A stretch of 36,243 nt of DNA from an uncultured Eisenbergiella sp. Its GTDB lineage: Bacteria > Bacillota > Clostridia > Lachnospirales > Lachnospiraceae. Location: positions 1-36,243 of the forward strand of contig CAJFMW010000011.1 of assembly GCA_904392525.1 (NCBI GenBank), read 5' to 3'. The translations under genes were made by a program, and so were the position numbers. Below, piece by piece: positions 1-10,506 of this stretch (position 1 is its first letter; every line of letters begins with the position of its first letter). The notes beneath the pieces were generated by a model, which ran no database searches, was not told the DNA's origin, and saw nothing but the letters and a program-made list of their open reading frames with translations.

Positions 1-623
1 GTGAGCTTACAGACGAATTTCATCATGATCATCGGTCCGATGGCGATGCAGACATCGTAACTCTTTCCTTCCTTCTCCACCAGATCCTGGATGGTCTGAG
101 TCACCATTCCACTTCTTCCATAGGAGCCGTCATCGGTGGTGATGTACAGGTTTCCGGCCACCGCCTTCATTTCTTCTTCCATGAGGATCAGGTCCTTTGT
201 CTTCGCTCCCACAATGACGTCTGCGGCCACGCCGTGTTCATGCAGCCATTTTACCTGCGGATAAACGGGAGCGGTTCCCACGCCGCCTGCCACAAACAGG
301 ATTTTCTTTTTGGAGAGGCTTTCCATATCCTCCTCCACCAGCTCGGATGGACGTCCCAGAGGACCGACCACATCGTGAAAGGCATCCCCTGTCTTCAGTT
401 CCGACATCATCAGCGTACCCGCGCCGACGATCTGGAACACGATGGTAATCGTTCCGGCTTCTCTGTCATAATCACAGATCGTCAGCGGGATTCTCTCGCT
501 GTCCGCATCCTTTCTGACGATCACGAACTGTCCCGGTTCGCAGGATTTTGCAACCCGCTTCGCTTCCACAACCATTTCAAAAATGTTTGCGGTCAGTTCC
601 TTTGCCTGTAAAATCTGATACAT
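1..623 (-). CDS. nfnA: NfnA/SudB-like FAD/NAD-binding subunit of NADH-dependent ferredoxin:NADP oxidoreductase (3' end cut by window)
   Basis: Translating the minus strand from the ATG at 623 (SD GGAGG six bases upstream) gives MYQILQAKELTANIFEMVVE and about 207 residues before the window ends. Visible family signatures are a flavin-binding RIPLTICDYD segment near residue 45, GAGTLMM, GPLGRPS, the pyridine-nucleotide-binding FVAGGVGTAPVYPQ stretch, and TDDGSYGRSGMV. These match the small subunit of NfnAB and related dihydroorotate-dehydrogenase-type electron-transfer proteins, which move electrons between NAD(P)H and a partner flavoprotein. The C-terminal Cys cluster that would bind a 2Fe-2S centre lies beyond the edge. 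The partner nfnB would be expected just off the left side. Which of the sister families it belongs to cannot be settled from the fragment. Confidence 0.85.
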   Translation of the reverse strand, partial: MYQILQAKELTANIFEMVVEAKRVAKSCEPGQFVIVRKDADSERIPLTICDYDREAGTITIVFQIVGAGTLMMSELKTGDAFHDVVGPLGRPSELVEEDMESLSKKKILFVAGGVGTAPVYPQVKWLHEHGVAADVIVGAKTKDLILMEEEMKAVAGNLYITTDDGSYGRSGMVTQTIQDLVEKEGKSYDVCIAIGPMIMMKFVCKL

Positions 624-697
624 GTTTTCCTCCATTCTGACATCCGTATGTCTGCATGTTTCACTCCGGCGTTTCTCCGGAATCTATTTTGGGAAAT

Positions 698-2233
698 CTA
701 GTCCTGAGAATAAATTTCCTCCAGCGTCAGGCTGCTCCAGGGGTCTTGCACGGCTTCTTTCGTCTCCGCCCCGGCTTCCTCCTGTTCCTCTCCGGCCTCC
801 GCTTCCCTGCCCGTAACGGCCGGTTCTGCCTCAGCCTGCACAGTCTGTAACGCCTTATAGCACGTTCCGTTCATGATGTCGACCACATAATCCGTGCCGG
901 TCGCCGCACTGTTTCCGGCATCGTCCTCATAATATTCCCGGTACAGATAATAATCTACACCGTCTATGGTCACAGCACATCGATAGTTATACACATAATG
1001 CCCGGTCCCTGTTTCCACCGTGCCGTCCATATCCTGAATTACATCTGCTGCCATCAGCTCGATCAGAAGCCTGTTTCTTGCCGCCTCAATGCTCAGCGAG
1101 GCGTGCAGATTCAGAGAATAGGTCACCTGCGTTTCTTCACCGGCAGCCCCTGCCAGACTGTAACAGATAAAGCGGAACTTCGTTACGCCCACGGGCATGG
1201 GAAAGGGGCCCGTATATTCCGTTTTATCCTGGGTAGGCGTCGTTCCATCCGTCGTATAGTAGATTTTGCAGTTTTCCCCGCCGGTCACTGTGATCAGGGT
1301 CGGCCTGGAGTAGCTCCCCTCCTCCGGCGAAACCTGCGGCGCTTCCGGAACGGTCACATCCACGTAATAATTTCCCTCCGCTTCCTCGCTGGAGACGCCA
1401 TACTGGTTCACAAACACCGCCCGGATCCGGTAGGCCCCCGACTCCAGAAAAATGGGAGACGCATACGTCAGACTGTTCTCATCCGGCTCGCTTCCGTCCA
1501 GGGTATAATAGATGGTCCCGCTGGTATTCGCGCTCAGGCGCAGGGAAAGGGCTTTGTCATAAATTCCGCTCTCATAGGAGAACTCAGGAGGCTTGGCCAC
1601 ATAGGCCGGATAACTGCTGACGATCTGTTCATCCGGACAGGAAAGAAGGAGTTCATTGATCTTTTCATATTCTCCATCCTCTTCATAGATGGCCACCAGC
1701 GCCCGATAGGCCTGCTCATTTGAAGCATCCAGCTCCAGAATTCTGAAACAGACATCCTCTGTTTCCTCCCTCAGACCTGTCTGTGCCAGACAGACCGCAT
1801 AAGCGGCCAGATACTCCGACTCATCAGGGGCCAGACGTACGGCCCGTTCCGCATAAGCGCAGGCCATGTCAAAAGCGCCTGCCTGTATGTACCGCATCGC
1901 CCGTTGATACTGATAATCCGCATTTTGAAAACGCAGTCCCACTATTGCCGCAAAAATACATACAATCAGCAGGATTGCGCCGCTCACAGCAAAAAAAACC
2001 CTTCTTTTTCTGCTGAAACGCTTTTTTGCAGGATTCAGTCCGGGTATCTCTCTGCCTTTCCCGTGGTTTTCCATATTTACTTTTGTCTGTCTGACGTTGG
2101 AAGCATTTTCGAAGCCGGTCACAATTCCGTCGATTTCCGGTTCAAAATCCTGTACGATCCGGATTTCCTCGCCGCAGTGCTCACAGAACAGCATCCCATC
2201 CTTCATCTCGCTCCCGCATCTGGGACATTTCAT
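698..2233 (-). CDS. zinc-ribbon, single-pass membrane protein with TPR region and two CHB_HEX-like repeats, function unknown
   Basis: This 511-residue protein starts with a rubredoxin-like zinc ribbon (C3, C6, C17, C20). A charged linker and one transmembrane helix (about 79-101) follow. Next comes a helical TPR-like region (about 106-200) and two tandem beta-rich repeats (about 222-285 and 302-370) with the IYYTLDGSEP / IYYTTDGTTP signature of chitobiase/hexosaminidase C-terminal-type domains. The remainder is a Tyr-rich globular part and an acidic Ala/Glu-rich tail. The ribbon would be cytoplasmic and the repeats extracytoplasmic. It starts 14 bases after folD and is followed by nfnA, so it is probably the fourth gene of the ftsK-fhs-folD transcript. 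No enzymatic motif was found; a cell-surface or envelope role is inference. Confidence 0.85.
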   Translation of the reverse strand: MKCPRCGSEMKDGMLFCEHCGEEIRIVQDFEPEIDGIVTGFENASNVRQTKVNMENHGKGREIPGLNPAKKRFSRKRRVFFAVSGAILLIVCIFAAIVGLRFQNADYQYQRAMRYIQAGAFDMACAYAERAVRLAPDESEYLAAYAVCLAQTGLREETEDVCFRILELDASNEQAYRALVAIYEEDGEYEKINELLLSCPDEQIVSSYPAYVAKPPEFSYESGIYDKALSLRLSANTSGTIYYTLDGSEPDENSLTYASPIFLESGAYRIRAVFVNQYGVSSEEAEGNYYVDVTVPEAPQVSPEEGSYSRPTLITVTGGENCKIYYTTDGTTPTQDKTEYTGPFPMPVGVTKFRFICYSLAGAAGEETQVTYSLNLHASLSIEAARNRLLIELMAADVIQDMDGTVETGTGHYVYNYRCAVTIDGVDYYLYREYYEDDAGNSAATGTDYVVDIMNGTCYKALQTVQAEAEPAVTGREAEAGEEQEEAGAETKEAVQDPWSSLTLEEIYSQD

Positions 2234-2247
2234 GGGCTACCTTCCTG

Positions 2248-3111
2248 TCAGGATTCTTTCACACTGCCCGTCTGCATCCGCGCTGCCTGCAGACAGTTTT
2301 TCATCAGCATGGCGATCGTCATGGGGCCGACGCCGCCGGGTACGGGAGTGATTGCGCCGGCGATCCGGGAAACCTCTTCATAATCCACGTCTCCGCAGAG
2401 CTTATTGTTTTCATCCCGGTCCATCCCCACGTCAATGACAGCGGCCCCCGGTTTGACGTATTCGGCCGTGATCATCTTCGCCTTTCCGATTGCCACGACC
2501 AGAATATCCGCCCGTCTGGCGACAGCCTTCAGGTCTGCGGTCCGGGAATGGGCAACCGTCACCGTTCCGTTTTCCTTAAGAAGCAGCAACGCCATGGGCT
2601 TTCCCACTATATTGCTTCTTCCGATCATTACGCATTCCTTTCCGGCAATTTCAATGCCGGAACGCTTCAGTAGTTCAATGACACCCGCCGGCGTACAGGG
2701 AACAAATCCCGGCTTTCCGATACACAGAGCTCCCACGTTCTGCGGATGAAAACCATCCACATCCTTTTCAGGAGAAATGGCGCCGATGACGGCGTCCTCA
2801 TTCATATGGGAAGGAAGCGGAAGCTGTACCAGAATTCCGTTCACATCCGCCCTGCCGTTCAGTTCAGCGATCAGTGAAAGCAGCTCTTCCTGGCTGGCGT
2901 TTTCCGGAAGGTTATAGGACAGAGAACGGATGCCCGTATATGCGCATGCCTTCTTTTTATTGTTTACATAAACCGTTGAGGCGGGATTGCTGCCCACCTG
3001 GACCACGGCAAGCGTTACCGTAATTCCCTGTCCGGACAGGCCTTCCACCTCCCGCTTCACTTCATCCTTAATTGCCTGGGAAATTGCCTTCCCGTCAATG
3101 ATCTGTGCCAT
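2248..3111 (-). CDS. folD: bifunctional methylenetetrahydrofolate dehydrogenase / methenyltetrahydrofolate cyclohydrolase
   Basis: FolD interconverts 5,10-methylene-, 5,10-methenyl- and 10-formyl-tetrahydrofolate with NADP. The 287-residue product has the full family length. The catalytic pair is YVNNK (Y48, K52). Other signatures are the ILVQLPLP block near residue 93, KDVDGFHP (116-123), PCTPAG, the Rossmann GRSNIVGKP loop (164-172) and the C-terminal [12 protein letters not shown] longer frame opens at 3174, but that start lies inside fhs. The ATG at 3111 has AGGGAGG upstream and begins with the typical MAQIIDGK, so it is preferred. It lies 31 bases after fhs, and the two enzymes act in consecutive steps. 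Confidence 0.95.
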   Translation of the reverse strand: MAQIIDGKAISQAIKDEVKREVEGLSGQGITVTLAVVQVGSNPASTVYVNNKKKACAYTGIRSLSYNLPENASQEELLSLIAELNGRADVNGILVQLPLPSHMNEDAVIGAISPEKDVDGFHPQNVGALCIGKPGFVPCTPAGVIELLKRSGIEIAGKECVMIGRSNIVGKPMALLLLKENGTVTVAHSRTADLKAVARRADILVVAIGKAKMITAEYVKPGAAVIDVGMDRDENNKLCGDVDYEEVSRIAGAITPVPGGVGPMTIAMLMKNCLQAARMQTGSVKES

Positions 3112-3142
3112 CTTATCCTCCCTGTCGATCCGTCCTGCTTTT

Positions 3143-4813
3143 TCAGAACAGTCCTGTGATCTGTCCGTCTTCATTTACATCAATGCCAAATGCGGCAGGC
3201 TTTTTGGGAAGGCCGGGCATGGTCATGACCGCTCCGGTCAGAACCACCACAAAGCCTGCCCCTGCGGACACGTAAGCTTCCCTGACGCTGATTTCAAAAT
3301 GCTCCGGTCTTCCCAGAAGGGCAGGGTTGTCCGACAGGGAATACTGGGTCTTCGCCATGCAGACAGGAAGATTGGAAAATCCAAGCTCGGCAAGGCGGGC
3401 AAGCTGCTTCTTCGCAGCCGGAGAATAAACCACCCCGTCCGCACCGTAAATTTCCTTCGCTACCGTTTCAATTTTTTCCGGCAGGCTCAGGCTGTCCTCA
3501 TAGAGCACATGGAAATGGCTTTCCTTCTTTTCCAAAGTTTCCAGCACCTTTTCTGCCAGAGCGATACCGCCCTCTCCTCCCTTCTCCCATACCTGGGAAA
3601 TGGCGAACTCACAGCCACGCTCCTCGCAGAACTGCTTCACATAGGAGATTTCCGCTTCCGTATCGGTCAGGAAGGAGTTGAGGGTAACAACCACCGGAAC
3701 GCCGTATTTCTGAAGGTTCTCAATATGCTTTTCCAGATTGACGATTCCCCTGGCAAGCGCTTCCAGATTTTCCGCCGCCAGATCCGTCTTTGCAACGCCG
3801 CCGTTGTATTTCAGGGCGCGCACTGTCGCCACGAGGACCACCGCATCCGGCTTCAGGCCGGCCATCCGGCATTTGATGTCAAAGAACTTCTCCGCGCCCA
3901 GATCCGCGCCGAAGCCCGCCTCCGTAATCACATAATCCGCCAGCTTCATGGCCGTCTTCGTCGCTCTCACGGAATTGCAGCCATGCGCGATGTTGGCGAA
4001 GGGACCTCCATGCACCAGCGCGGGCGTATGCTCCAGCGTCTGGATCAGATTTGGCTTGATGGCATCCTTGAGAAGCGCTGCCATGGAACCCACAGCACCG
4101 ATGTCCTCCGCAGTCACCGGCCTTCCGTCAAAGGTATAGGCAACCACCATGCGGGCAAGCCGTCTCTTCAGGTCTGCCATGTCTTCCGCAAGGCAGAGAA
4201 CCGCCATGATTTCCGTCGCCACGGTGATGACGAAATGATCCTCCCGCACCGTGCCGTCCGCCTTGCTTCCAAGACCCACAACGATGTTCCGAAGCACCCT
4301 GTCATTCATGTCCAGACAGCGCTTCCACACCACCTGTCTGGTATCGATTCCCAGCTCATTTCCCTGTTGAATATGATTATCAAGAAGCGCTGCGCAGAGA
4401 TTATTGGCGGAGGTAATGGCATGAAAATCCCCTGTAAAATGCAGATTCAGATCCTCCATGGGAACCACCTGTGCATAGCCGCCGCCGGCCGCACCGCCCT
4501 TGATGCCAAAGCAGGGCCCAAGGGAAGGCTCTCTGAGGGCGATGACCGCCTTTTTCCCGAGCTTTCCGAACGCCTCTCCCAGGCCGACGCTGGTGGTGGT
4601 CTTTCCCTCTCCCGCCGGAGTGGGATTGATCGCCGTAACCAGAATCAGCTTTCCGTCCGGGCGGTCCTGGACGGACGCCATGAATTCCTCGGAAAGCTTC
4701 GCCTTGTACTTTCCGTAAAGCTCCAGATCATCCGCACCGATTTCCAGCTTCTCCGCCACCCTTTCAATCGGCTCCATGACTGCTTCCTGCGCGATTTCAA
4801 TATCTGTTTTCAT
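3143..4813 (-). CDS. fhs: formate-tetrahydrofolate ligase (10-formyl-THF synthetase)
   Basis: Fhs makes 10-formyltetrahydrofolate from formate, THF and ATP. This is the entry of formate into one-carbon metabolism and, in acetogens, into the methyl branch of the Wood-Ljungdahl pathway. The 556-residue protein has the usual length. Its P-loop is [10 protein letters not shown] (about 65-74), followed by [15 protein letters not shown] and [13 protein letters not shown] segments that are near-invariant in the family. The SD AAGGAGG precedes the ATG. It starts 19 bases after the ftsK stop, so it probably shares the ftsK promoter at 7896-7924. The window alone does not show whether the organism is acetogenic, because many Clostridia use Fhs only for biosynthesis. 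Confidence 0.97.
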   Translation of the reverse strand: MKTDIEIAQEAVMEPIERVAEKLEIGADDLELYGKYKAKLSEEFMASVQDRPDGKLILVTAINPTPAGEGKTTTSVGLGEAFGKLGKKAVIALREPSLGPCFGIKGGAAGGGYAQVVPMEDLNLHFTGDFHAITSANNLCAALLDNHIQQGNELGIDTRQVVWKRCLDMNDRVLRNIVVGLGSKADGTVREDHFVITVATEIMAVLCLAEDMADLKRRLARMVVAYTFDGRPVTAEDIGAVGSMAALLKDAIKPNLIQTLEHTPALVHGGPFANIAHGCNSVRATKTAMKLADYVITEAGFGADLGAEKFFDIKCRMAGLKPDAVVLVATVRALKYNGGVAKTDLAAENLEALARGIVNLEKHIENLQKYGVPVVVTLNSFLTDTEAEISYVKQFCEERGCEFAISQVWEKGGEGGIALAEKVLETLEKKESHFHVLYEDSLSLPEKIETVAKEIYGADGVVYSPAAKKQLARLAELGFSNLPVCMAKTQYSLSDNPALLGRPEHFEISVREAYVSAGAGFVVVLTGAVMTMPGLPKKPAAFGIDVNEDGQITGLF

Positions 4814-4832
4814 CTGTAAACCTCCTTGCCCG

Positions 4833-7800
4833 TCACAGGGTTTCTTCTATGTACTGTTCGAACTGTTCCTCACTCATCAGAATCTTTCTCGGCTTCGTAC
4901 CTTCCTCCTCGCCTACAACGCCCGCGTCCGCCAGCTGGTCCATAATGCGGGCCGCCCGGTTGAAGCCGATCTTGAACATCCTCTGAAGCATGCCGATGGA
5001 CGCCTTATCCTTATCAATGATGAAACGTCCCGCCTGTTCAAAATAGGGATCTCTTTCGCTTTCGCCGCCTCCGGAAGAAGAAGAGGAGGCGCTTTCCATG
5101 CTCTTCACCTTTTCCAGAATTCCTTCGTCATACACATTTCCGATCGCCTGGTTTTTCAGAAAATCCACCACATCGGAAACCTCGGAATCGGAAACAAAGG
5201 CGCCCTGTACACGGGCAGGCTTGGGGTAGCCCTGCGGATAGAAAAGCATGTCTCCCTTACCGAGCAGCTTCTCCGCGCCGTTCATGTCCAGAATGGTCCG
5301 GGAATCCACGCCGCTGGATACGGCAAACGCAGCCCGGCTTGGCATGTTTGCCTTAATCAGACCGGTAATGACATCCACAGAAGGACGCTGGGTGGCGATG
5401 ATCAGATGAATGCCCGCCGCTCTGGCAAGCTGGGCCAGACGGCAGATGGATTCCTCCACCTCACCGGGCGCCACCATCATCAGGTCAGCCAGCTCGTCCA
5501 CGATAATGACGATCTGAGGCAGGCGCTCCGGCGCATCCGGATTTCCCTTTTTCTTCTGCTCCTCCACCTTTTTATTGTAGCCCTTCAGATCGCGCACATT
5601 CCAGTCCGCAAATTTCTGGTACCGGCTCTCCATCTCCGCAACGCCCCAGTGCAGCGCGCTGGATGCCTGCTTCGGGTCCGTCACCACCGGAATCAGCAGG
5701 TGGGGAATGCCGTTATATACGCTCAGCTCCACCACCTTCGGGTCCACCAGAATCAGCTTCACCTCGTCCGGTTTTGCCTTATAAAGAATGCTCATGATCA
5801 GCGTATTGATGCAGACCGATTTTCCGGAACCCGTGGATCCCGCAATCAGCATGTGGGGCATTTTGGCGATGTCGGAAACCACCACCTTGCCTGCGATATC
5901 CTTCCCCACCGCAAAGGCAAGCTTTGACGGGAATTCCCGGAAGGCTTTGCTCTCCAGAAGCTCTCGGAGGCTGACGACCGTGTTCTCTTTGTTCGGCACC
6001 TCGATGCCGATGGCCGCCTTTCCCGGAATGGGCGCTTCGATTCGGATGTCGGTGGCGGCAAGGTTCAGCTTGATGTCATCGGAAAGCCCGACGATCTTGC
6101 TCACCTTCACGCCCTGCTCCGGCTGCAGCTCGTAGCGTGTCACAGCCGGTCCCTGGCTGATGTCCGTGATCGTCACCTTCACGCCGAAGGTGGCGAGGGT
6201 CTGCTGCAGCTTTGCCGCCGTGTTCTTAAGCTCCCTGGCCGCATCCTGCCCGTTCCTGTTCTCTGCCCGCTTTAACAGGGACAGGGGCGGGAACTGATAA
6301 GGCCTCGGCGGCGTTTTGGGACGGGACGGCGATACCTTTGACTCCGCCTTTGCCGCCGCGCTGCCGCCGGAACCGGCTGCCGCTGCCACAGGCCTTGCAG
6401 TGGGTGCTGCGACAGGTTTGGGCGGCGCTTTCTCCATCTCGGAAGCGGCAGGCTGTTCGTCCGCAAACCGGATTCCTGAAAATGCAGCCTCAGGCTCCAG
6501 ATCTTCCGTCTCCCCTTCCCCTGCTGCATCTTCCCCGGCATCTTCGTCGGAACTTTCCCAGATTTCCGGCTCCACAATCTCTTCAGCTTCTTCGACAGCC
6601 TCTTTGGCATGAACAGCCGGTTCCTCTGCCCACAGTTCCTCCTGCATCTCTTCTTCAGACGCCAAAGAAGAGACAGGTTCCACCGTAATACGAAGAGGCT
6701 CCATCATCCGCATATCCCGAAATACATCCGCGTTCCGATAGGTCCTCGCCAGAGGGTCCGCAGACCTCTCTCCACTTTTTTCCAGGGAAGGGGCGGCTTC
6801 CTCCACGGACCGGGAAGGCGGATGTTCCGTTTTCTCATCTTCCTCCCCCAGAACGGCGGAATGGATGCGGATTCTTTCAAAATCAATCAGATTATCCTGC
6901 TTTATGGAGTCCCCGTTTCTGCCGGTCCTTCTTTCCTTTTCGGCGGGAGCAGAAGCCCTGACCTCCCGGATGCCGCCGGAAGTACCCGGCGTATTCTCTG
7001 CGCCGGCTGTCCTGGTATCTTCTGAAAGGGTCACATCCGGCATAACGCCGAACACCTTTTTATCCATACGCAGGATCTTTTCAGCATCCCGGCGCGCTTC
7101 TTCCTCTTCCCGCTCCTTCGCTTCCTGGGCACGGCGGCTTTCCTGCTCCTGCCGTCTCTGTCTTGCCCTCTCCTTTCGGGCGATGGCATCCTCCCGCGCG
7201 GACTCATAAACCCTGCGGCTTCCTGTTTTTACGCCGCCCACAAAAGATTTTTCCGTCACGATTACCAGGCAGATAATGGAAAGCACGATAATCAGAAGCA
7301 CGGCGCCGACCATTCCCAGAAAATGCTCCAGAAGCCAGGCGACGGAACCGGACAGGACACCGCCGCCCGTCTTCGCTTCAGCACTCACTGTATACAGCGT
7401 CACAATGGAATAGCTTTCCATGGAAACGGCGTTTCCTTCGATCAGCTCCAGCACGACGCCGATCAGAGTGAAAAGCACGATCCCCGCTGCGATTTTCAGG
7501 GTGGCAAAAAAATTGCCGCGGTTGGACAGGCCAAAAGCCAATCCCACAAAAACAAGCACGGGGACCGCATAGGCCACCATGCCGAATATTCCGAACATCA
7601 CGCTGCTCACAGCGTTACCCACCGGACCAATTACACCGAAATTACACAAAAAGAGCAGGACACAAAGCGCGAATACCGCAATCAGAATGATTTCATTCGC
7701 AATCGCACGCTCCTCCTGTTTTCTTCCCTTTGTCTGCTTTTTCTTACTGCCTGACTTTGTCCTGGAGCTGCTTCTCGTTCTGGAAGAAGATGTACTTTTT

Positions 7801-7850
7801 TTCCCTGTGCCTGATCTTGTGCCCGACCTGCTTCCTGAAGCTGATGCCAT
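4833..7850 (-). CDS. ftsK: FtsK/SpoIIIE-type DNA translocase
   Basis: This membrane-anchored ATPase pumps chromosomal DNA through the division or sporulation septum. The 1005-residue product has a basic Ser/Lys-rich N-terminus, four to five transmembrane helices (about residues 50-215), and a long acidic Pro/Ala/Glu-rich linker (about 230-535). The RecA-like motor has Walker A GSTGSGKS with K677 and Walker [12 protein letters not shown] near 780. A C-terminal winged-helix gamma domain (about 935-1005) reads orienting DNA sequences in this family. A longer in-frame start at 7988 would overlap the neighbouring protease gene. The ATG at 7850 has GGAGGCGG upstream and follows the promoter, so it is chosen. 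The long linker is typical of FtsK-like members. Whether the main role is division or sporulation cannot be told. Confidence 0.95.
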   Translation of the reverse strand: MASASGSRSGTRSGTGKKSTSSSRTRSSSRTKSGSKKKQTKGRKQEERAIANEIILIAVFALCVLLFLCNFGVIGPVGNAVSSVMFGIFGMVAYAVPVLVFVGLAFGLSNRGNFFATLKIAAGIVLFTLIGVVLELIEGNAVSMESYSIVTLYTVSAEAKTGGGVLSGSVAWLLEHFLGMVGAVLLIIVLSIICLVIVTEKSFVGGVKTGSRRVYESAREDAIARKERARQRRQEQESRRAQEAKEREEEEARRDAEKILRMDKKVFGVMPDVTLSEDTRTAGAENTPGTSGGIREVRASAPAEKERRTGRNGDSIKQDNLIDFERIRIHSAVLGEEDEKTEHPPSRSVEEAAPSLEKSGERSADPLARTYRNADVFRDMRMMEPLRITVEPVSSLASEEEMQEELWAEEPAVHAKEAVEEAEEIVEPEIWESSDEDAGEDAAGEGETEDLEPEAAFSGIRFADEQPAASEMEKAPPKPVAAPTARPVAAAAGSGGSAAAKAESKVSPSRPKTPPRPYQFPPLSLLKRAENRNGQDAARELKNTAAKLQQTLATFGVKVTITDISQGPAVTRYELQPEQGVKVSKIVGLSDDIKLNLAATDIRIEAPIPGKAAIGIEVPNKENTVVSLRELLESKAFREFPSKLAFAVGKDIAGKVVVSDIAKMPHMLIAGSTGSGKSVCINTLIMSILYKAKPDEVKLILVDPKVVELSVYNGIPHLLIPVVTDPKQASSALHWGVAEMESRYQKFADWNVRDLKGYNKKVEEQKKKGNPDAPERLPQIVIIVDELADLMMVAPGEVEESICRLAQLARAAGIHLIIATQRPSVDVITGLIKANMPSRAAFAVSSGVDSRTILDMNGAEKLLGKGDMLFYPQGYPKPARVQGAFVSDSEVSDVVDFLKNQAIGNVYDEGILEKVKSMESASSSSSGGGESERDPYFEQAGRFIIDKDKASIGMLQRMFKIGFNRAARIMDQLADAGVVGEEEGTKPRKILMSEEQFEQYIEETL

Positions 7851-7895
7851 TTTACCGCCTCCGTAATCTGTATGACCACAGACTGAATCGAAGTT

Positions 7896-7924
7896 AGTAT
7901 ACCACGAAAAAGGAAAGTTGTCAT
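7896..7924 (-). promoter_or_regulatory. sigma-A promoter for ftsK-fhs-folD group
   Basis: On the minus strand ATGACA (-35, 7919-7924) is separated by 17 bases from TATACT (-10, 7896-7901). The -10 is preceded by TGG, giving an extended -10. Each hexamer matches consensus at 5 of 6 positions. It lies about 45 bases upstream of the ftsK ATG at 7850 and downstream of the protease stop codon. Confidence 0.7.
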
Positions 7925-7950
7925 CCTTCTCTTTCTCGCTGTGCAAAACG

Positions 7951-7972
7951 GGCGGAGGATCAGTCCTCCGCC
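7951..7972 (-). terminator. hairpin at the end of the TepA-like gene, possible intrinsic terminator
   Basis: GGCGGAGGA and TCCTCCGCC form a perfect 9-bp stem around a 4-base loop that contains the gene's TGA stop. On the minus strand it is followed by CGTTTTG, a short T-run. It sits directly upstream of the ftsK promoter, as expected for a boundary between transcripts. The T-tract is weak, so termination may be partial. Confidence 0.5.
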
Positions 7973-8805
7973 CGCGTACCCATCTCATGCAGTTTTGCGA
8001 TCGCCTCTTTAATGCCTCCCACCTCGTTGATCAATCCGGCTTCCACAGCCTGTCTGCCCACAAGTATGGTGCCCAGATCCTTGGTGAGCATTCCCGTTTC
8101 CATCATCATCTCCTCCATCCTGTTTCTGGACAGGGAGCAGTGAGAGCAGACGAATCCGGTAATACGGTCCTGAATCTGTTTGAAATAGTCAAATGTCTGC
8201 GGCGCGCCGATTACGGTACCGCTCATCCGGACCGGATGAATGACCATGGTTCCGGAAGGGACGATAAAGGAATAGTCCGCGCTCACGGCGATGGGAACGC
8301 CGATGGAATGGCCGCCTCCCAGAACCAGGGAAACCGTGGGCTTGCTCAGGGATGCGATCATTTCCGCAATTGCGAGTCCCGCTTCCACGTCTCCGCCCAT
8401 GGTATTCAGCAGAATGAGCAGGCCCTCAATCCGGCTGCTGTCCTCAATTGCCGCAAGCTGAGGAAGGATGTGCTCATATTTGGTGGTTTTGGAGGAACTG
8501 CTCAGGTTGTCGTGACCCTCGATTTCCCCGATGATGCTGATCATATGGATCGCACGCTCCTCCTCGCCGTGCCGCTCCAGCGTGAGCTGTCCTGTCTGCT
8601 CAATCCGTTCATCCCTCTGCCTCTCCCGCTCCTGCTTGCTGTCCGCATCCTCCTCCCCCGCCTCCGCGCTCTGCTTAGCGCCTGAACCGGTACTGCGGTG
8701 CGCATTTTTTACCTTATCCTTCTCCGCCTGCTCCACTGTCTCCGCCAGGTGCTTCATTCCCGGCCTTCTTCCGTAATAGTCTGCCGTATCAATCCATATT
8801 CCCAT
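7960..8805 (-). CDS. ClpP-family serine protease, TepA/YmfB-like
   Basis: The 281-residue protein has a variable charged N-terminus (about 1-85) and a ClpP/crotonase-fold domain. Catalytic candidates are the Ser in GGGHSIGVP, the His in VIHPVRM and an Asp in the following [10 protein letters not shown] helix. [19 protein letters not shown] is the typical oxyanion-hole strand. In Bacillus the related tepA (ymfB) gene lies next to spoIIIE, and the same pairing with ftsK is seen here, which supports the assignment. It was named for a proposed role in protein translocation, but its substrate is not established. Start ATG at 8805 with AGGAGAGG upstream. It is not the housekeeping ClpP because of the long N-terminal extension. 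Confidence 0.88.
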   Translation of the reverse strand: MGIWIDTADYYGRRPGMKHLAETVEQAEKDKVKNAHRSTGSGAKQSAEAGEEDADSKQERERQRDERIEQTGQLTLERHGEEERAIHMISIIGEIEGHDNLSSSSKTTKYEHILPQLAAIEDSSRIEGLLILLNTMGGDVEAGLAIAEMIASLSKPTVSLVLGGGHSIGVPIAVSADYSFIVPSGTMVIHPVRMSGTVIGAPQTFDYFKQIQDRITGFVCSHCSLSRNRMEEMMMETGMLTKDLGTILVGRQAVEAGLINEVGGIKEAIAKLHEMGTRAED

Positions 8806-8918
8806 AAGCTGACCTCTCCTTGTCTTTTCCTCCCGTTTTCAGGCAAATGCCCGTACCGGTCAGAATCCTCTTTCTTTTATTCTTTCAAAGAGAGGCATTT
8901 TTATTCATTGATCTTTCT

Positions 8919-10490
8919 TCATTGATAATCGAAGTCGTCTCCCTCTTCTACCCGGTCAATGTCGAAAAACATCTCGTCTTCCCCCGGCTCATAGGCATAA
9001 TCCATTTCCCTGCGCTCATGCCTTTTCGGTACGGGAAGAGGGTTGGGGAGCGGTTCTCCCGGCATGGGATCCCGCCCTGCGGCCGTGTTTTTCTCCATTC
9101 CTTCCTTTACGGCATAAACAACCTCCGCGGGAACCGGAATCTCCTCCGATTCATCCCCGCGTTCCTTCCGCTTCCCCTCCCGGAAGAAAGCGCTGTGCAG
9201 TCCCATCCCGGCCATGATCAGCCAGTACAGAAGCGACATGGCCTGTTCCGCTCCTCCTTTTCCCCCTGAAGCAGAAACAGCGACAGAAAACAGAAAGGAA
9301 GGAAGCCAGACGCTTCCCACATTCCCCCGCTGGTCAAAGAAACCGAAAATATACAGGATACATAGGCAGACCACAGGAATCAGCCAGAACATGCTTTCCC
9401 CGGCCGAAACGGAAACGATCCCCACAGGGCTGTATCTTCCCATAAGCGTTTCCAGAGGCCCTTCTCCGGAAAGCCATACCTGAACCGCCAAGAGTGCGGC
9501 ATATCCAAGAACGGCCGCTAAAATCAGGGCGATAATCCCCACCGCCCTTCGCTTCCCGTTTCCCGCCTGTCCTGAAACGGTTCTCCGGCCTTTCACAGCC
9601 GTACCGTCCCTTCGCGCCCGTGAGCCGCTCTGCGGCACAGCCTCAACCGGAAGGACGAAAAAGGATGTCCATATGGAAAACAACAGAAGGGAGACAAAAG
9701 CAGTATCCAGGAAAACAGCAGCTCCTGTCGAAAGGCCGCAGAGAACGGCCAGGCCTGCCACACTTTTTTTTGCAGCAGGCTTCTTTGCAGAAAGTTTTCC
9801 TGCCGAGAGACTTTCTATGTAAAAAGAAGAAAGGAGCAGCAGAATGGCCGCTGCCGTCAGAAAGAAACCGTACCGTCCTCCCGCTTCGGACATTCCCGGA
9901 AAAACAGGGAGAAATGCCAGCACAGCGGTCACCGTCACCGCAGAAAGCTTTCCCGCCAGGGAACGGAGCGCCGGATAGAATAAAAGAACACCCAGAGTCT
10001 CATATAAGGGCGCCAGAAAGCCTGCAGCATAAATTCCGCGTTCCGTCCAGGCAGACAGAAGCAGCTTCAACCAGGCATAAAGAGAAGATAAAGTTAGGGA
10101 GGCAAAGGGGAAGCCGGAGGTCAGAACCATTCCCGCGTCCCCCATTTCTGCCGCAGCCATCTCTCTCATGCAAAAGAGACGCAGTCCTAAGGAAACGGCA
10201 ATCAGAAGGACCAGGTATCCCCCCTCCGCAAGCTTTTTCCCAGGGCGACCTTCCCTGCCGCGCTCTTTTTTCCCCGAACTCCCGTACCTGCCGGAAAGCA
10301 GGCGGACCGGAAGAAACAGAAGAAAAAACAGCAGTAAAATGCAGCCTGCCGCAGCCAGCAGATACCACTGAACTTCCGCCCATCCCAAAAGCATACAGAC
10401 CGTTTCCGCCTGCATGGTGAGCGCCGCACAGACCGTCAGGCCGTACAGCGCCCAGAGTATATAGTTCACACCGCTCCTGCGATAGCTCAT
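8919..10490 (-). CDS. polytopic membrane protein of unknown function
   Basis: The 523-residue product has roughly 9-11 hydrophobic segments, separated by basic Gly/Lys/Arg-rich linkers (about 70-95 and 300-330). A hydrophilic acidic C-terminal tail ends in GEDEMFFDIDRVEEGDDFDYQ minus its first residue. Its layout resembles dolichyl-phosphate-mannose-type glycosyltransferase membrane proteins (GT-C fold). No clear catalytic acidic loop motif could be identified, so no function is assigned. The start at 10490 (GGGGGAG upstream) is preferred over an in-frame start at 10550 inside metY. It begins 16 bases after metY and is probably co-transcribed with it. The 113 bases between its stop and the protease gene hold no recognised gene. 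Confidence 0.75.
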   Translation of the reverse strand: MSYRRSGVNYILWALYGLTVCAALTMQAETVCMLLGWAEVQWYLLAAAGCILLLFFLLFLPVRLLSGRYGSSGKKERGREGRPGKKLAEGGYLVLLIAVSLGLRLFCMREMAAAEMGDAGMVLTSGFPFASLTLSSLYAWLKLLLSAWTERGIYAAGFLAPLYETLGVLLFYPALRSLAGKLSAVTVTAVLAFLPVFPGMSEAGGRYGFFLTAAAILLLLSSFYIESLSAGKLSAKKPAAKKSVAGLAVLCGLSTGAAVFLDTAFVSLLLFSIWTSFFVLPVEAVPQSGSRARRDGTAVKGRRTVSGQAGNGKRRAVGIIALILAAVLGYAALLAVQVWLSGEGPLETLMGRYSPVGIVSVSAGESMFWLIPVVCLCILYIFGFFDQRGNVGSVWLPSFLFSVAVSASGGKGGAEQAMSLLYWLIMAGMGLHSAFFREGKRKERGDESEEIPVPAEVVYAVKEGMEKNTAAGRDPMPGEPLPNPLPVPKRHERREMDYAYEPGEDEMFFDIDRVEEGDDFDYQ

Positions 10491-10506
10491 AACTCCCCCT
10501 GTTTTT

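Noticed and set aside
2987-4819. 610-codon plus-strand frame opposite fhs and folD
   Set aside because: It is the antisense of two certain enzymes and has the His/Arg-rich composition of a shadow frame.
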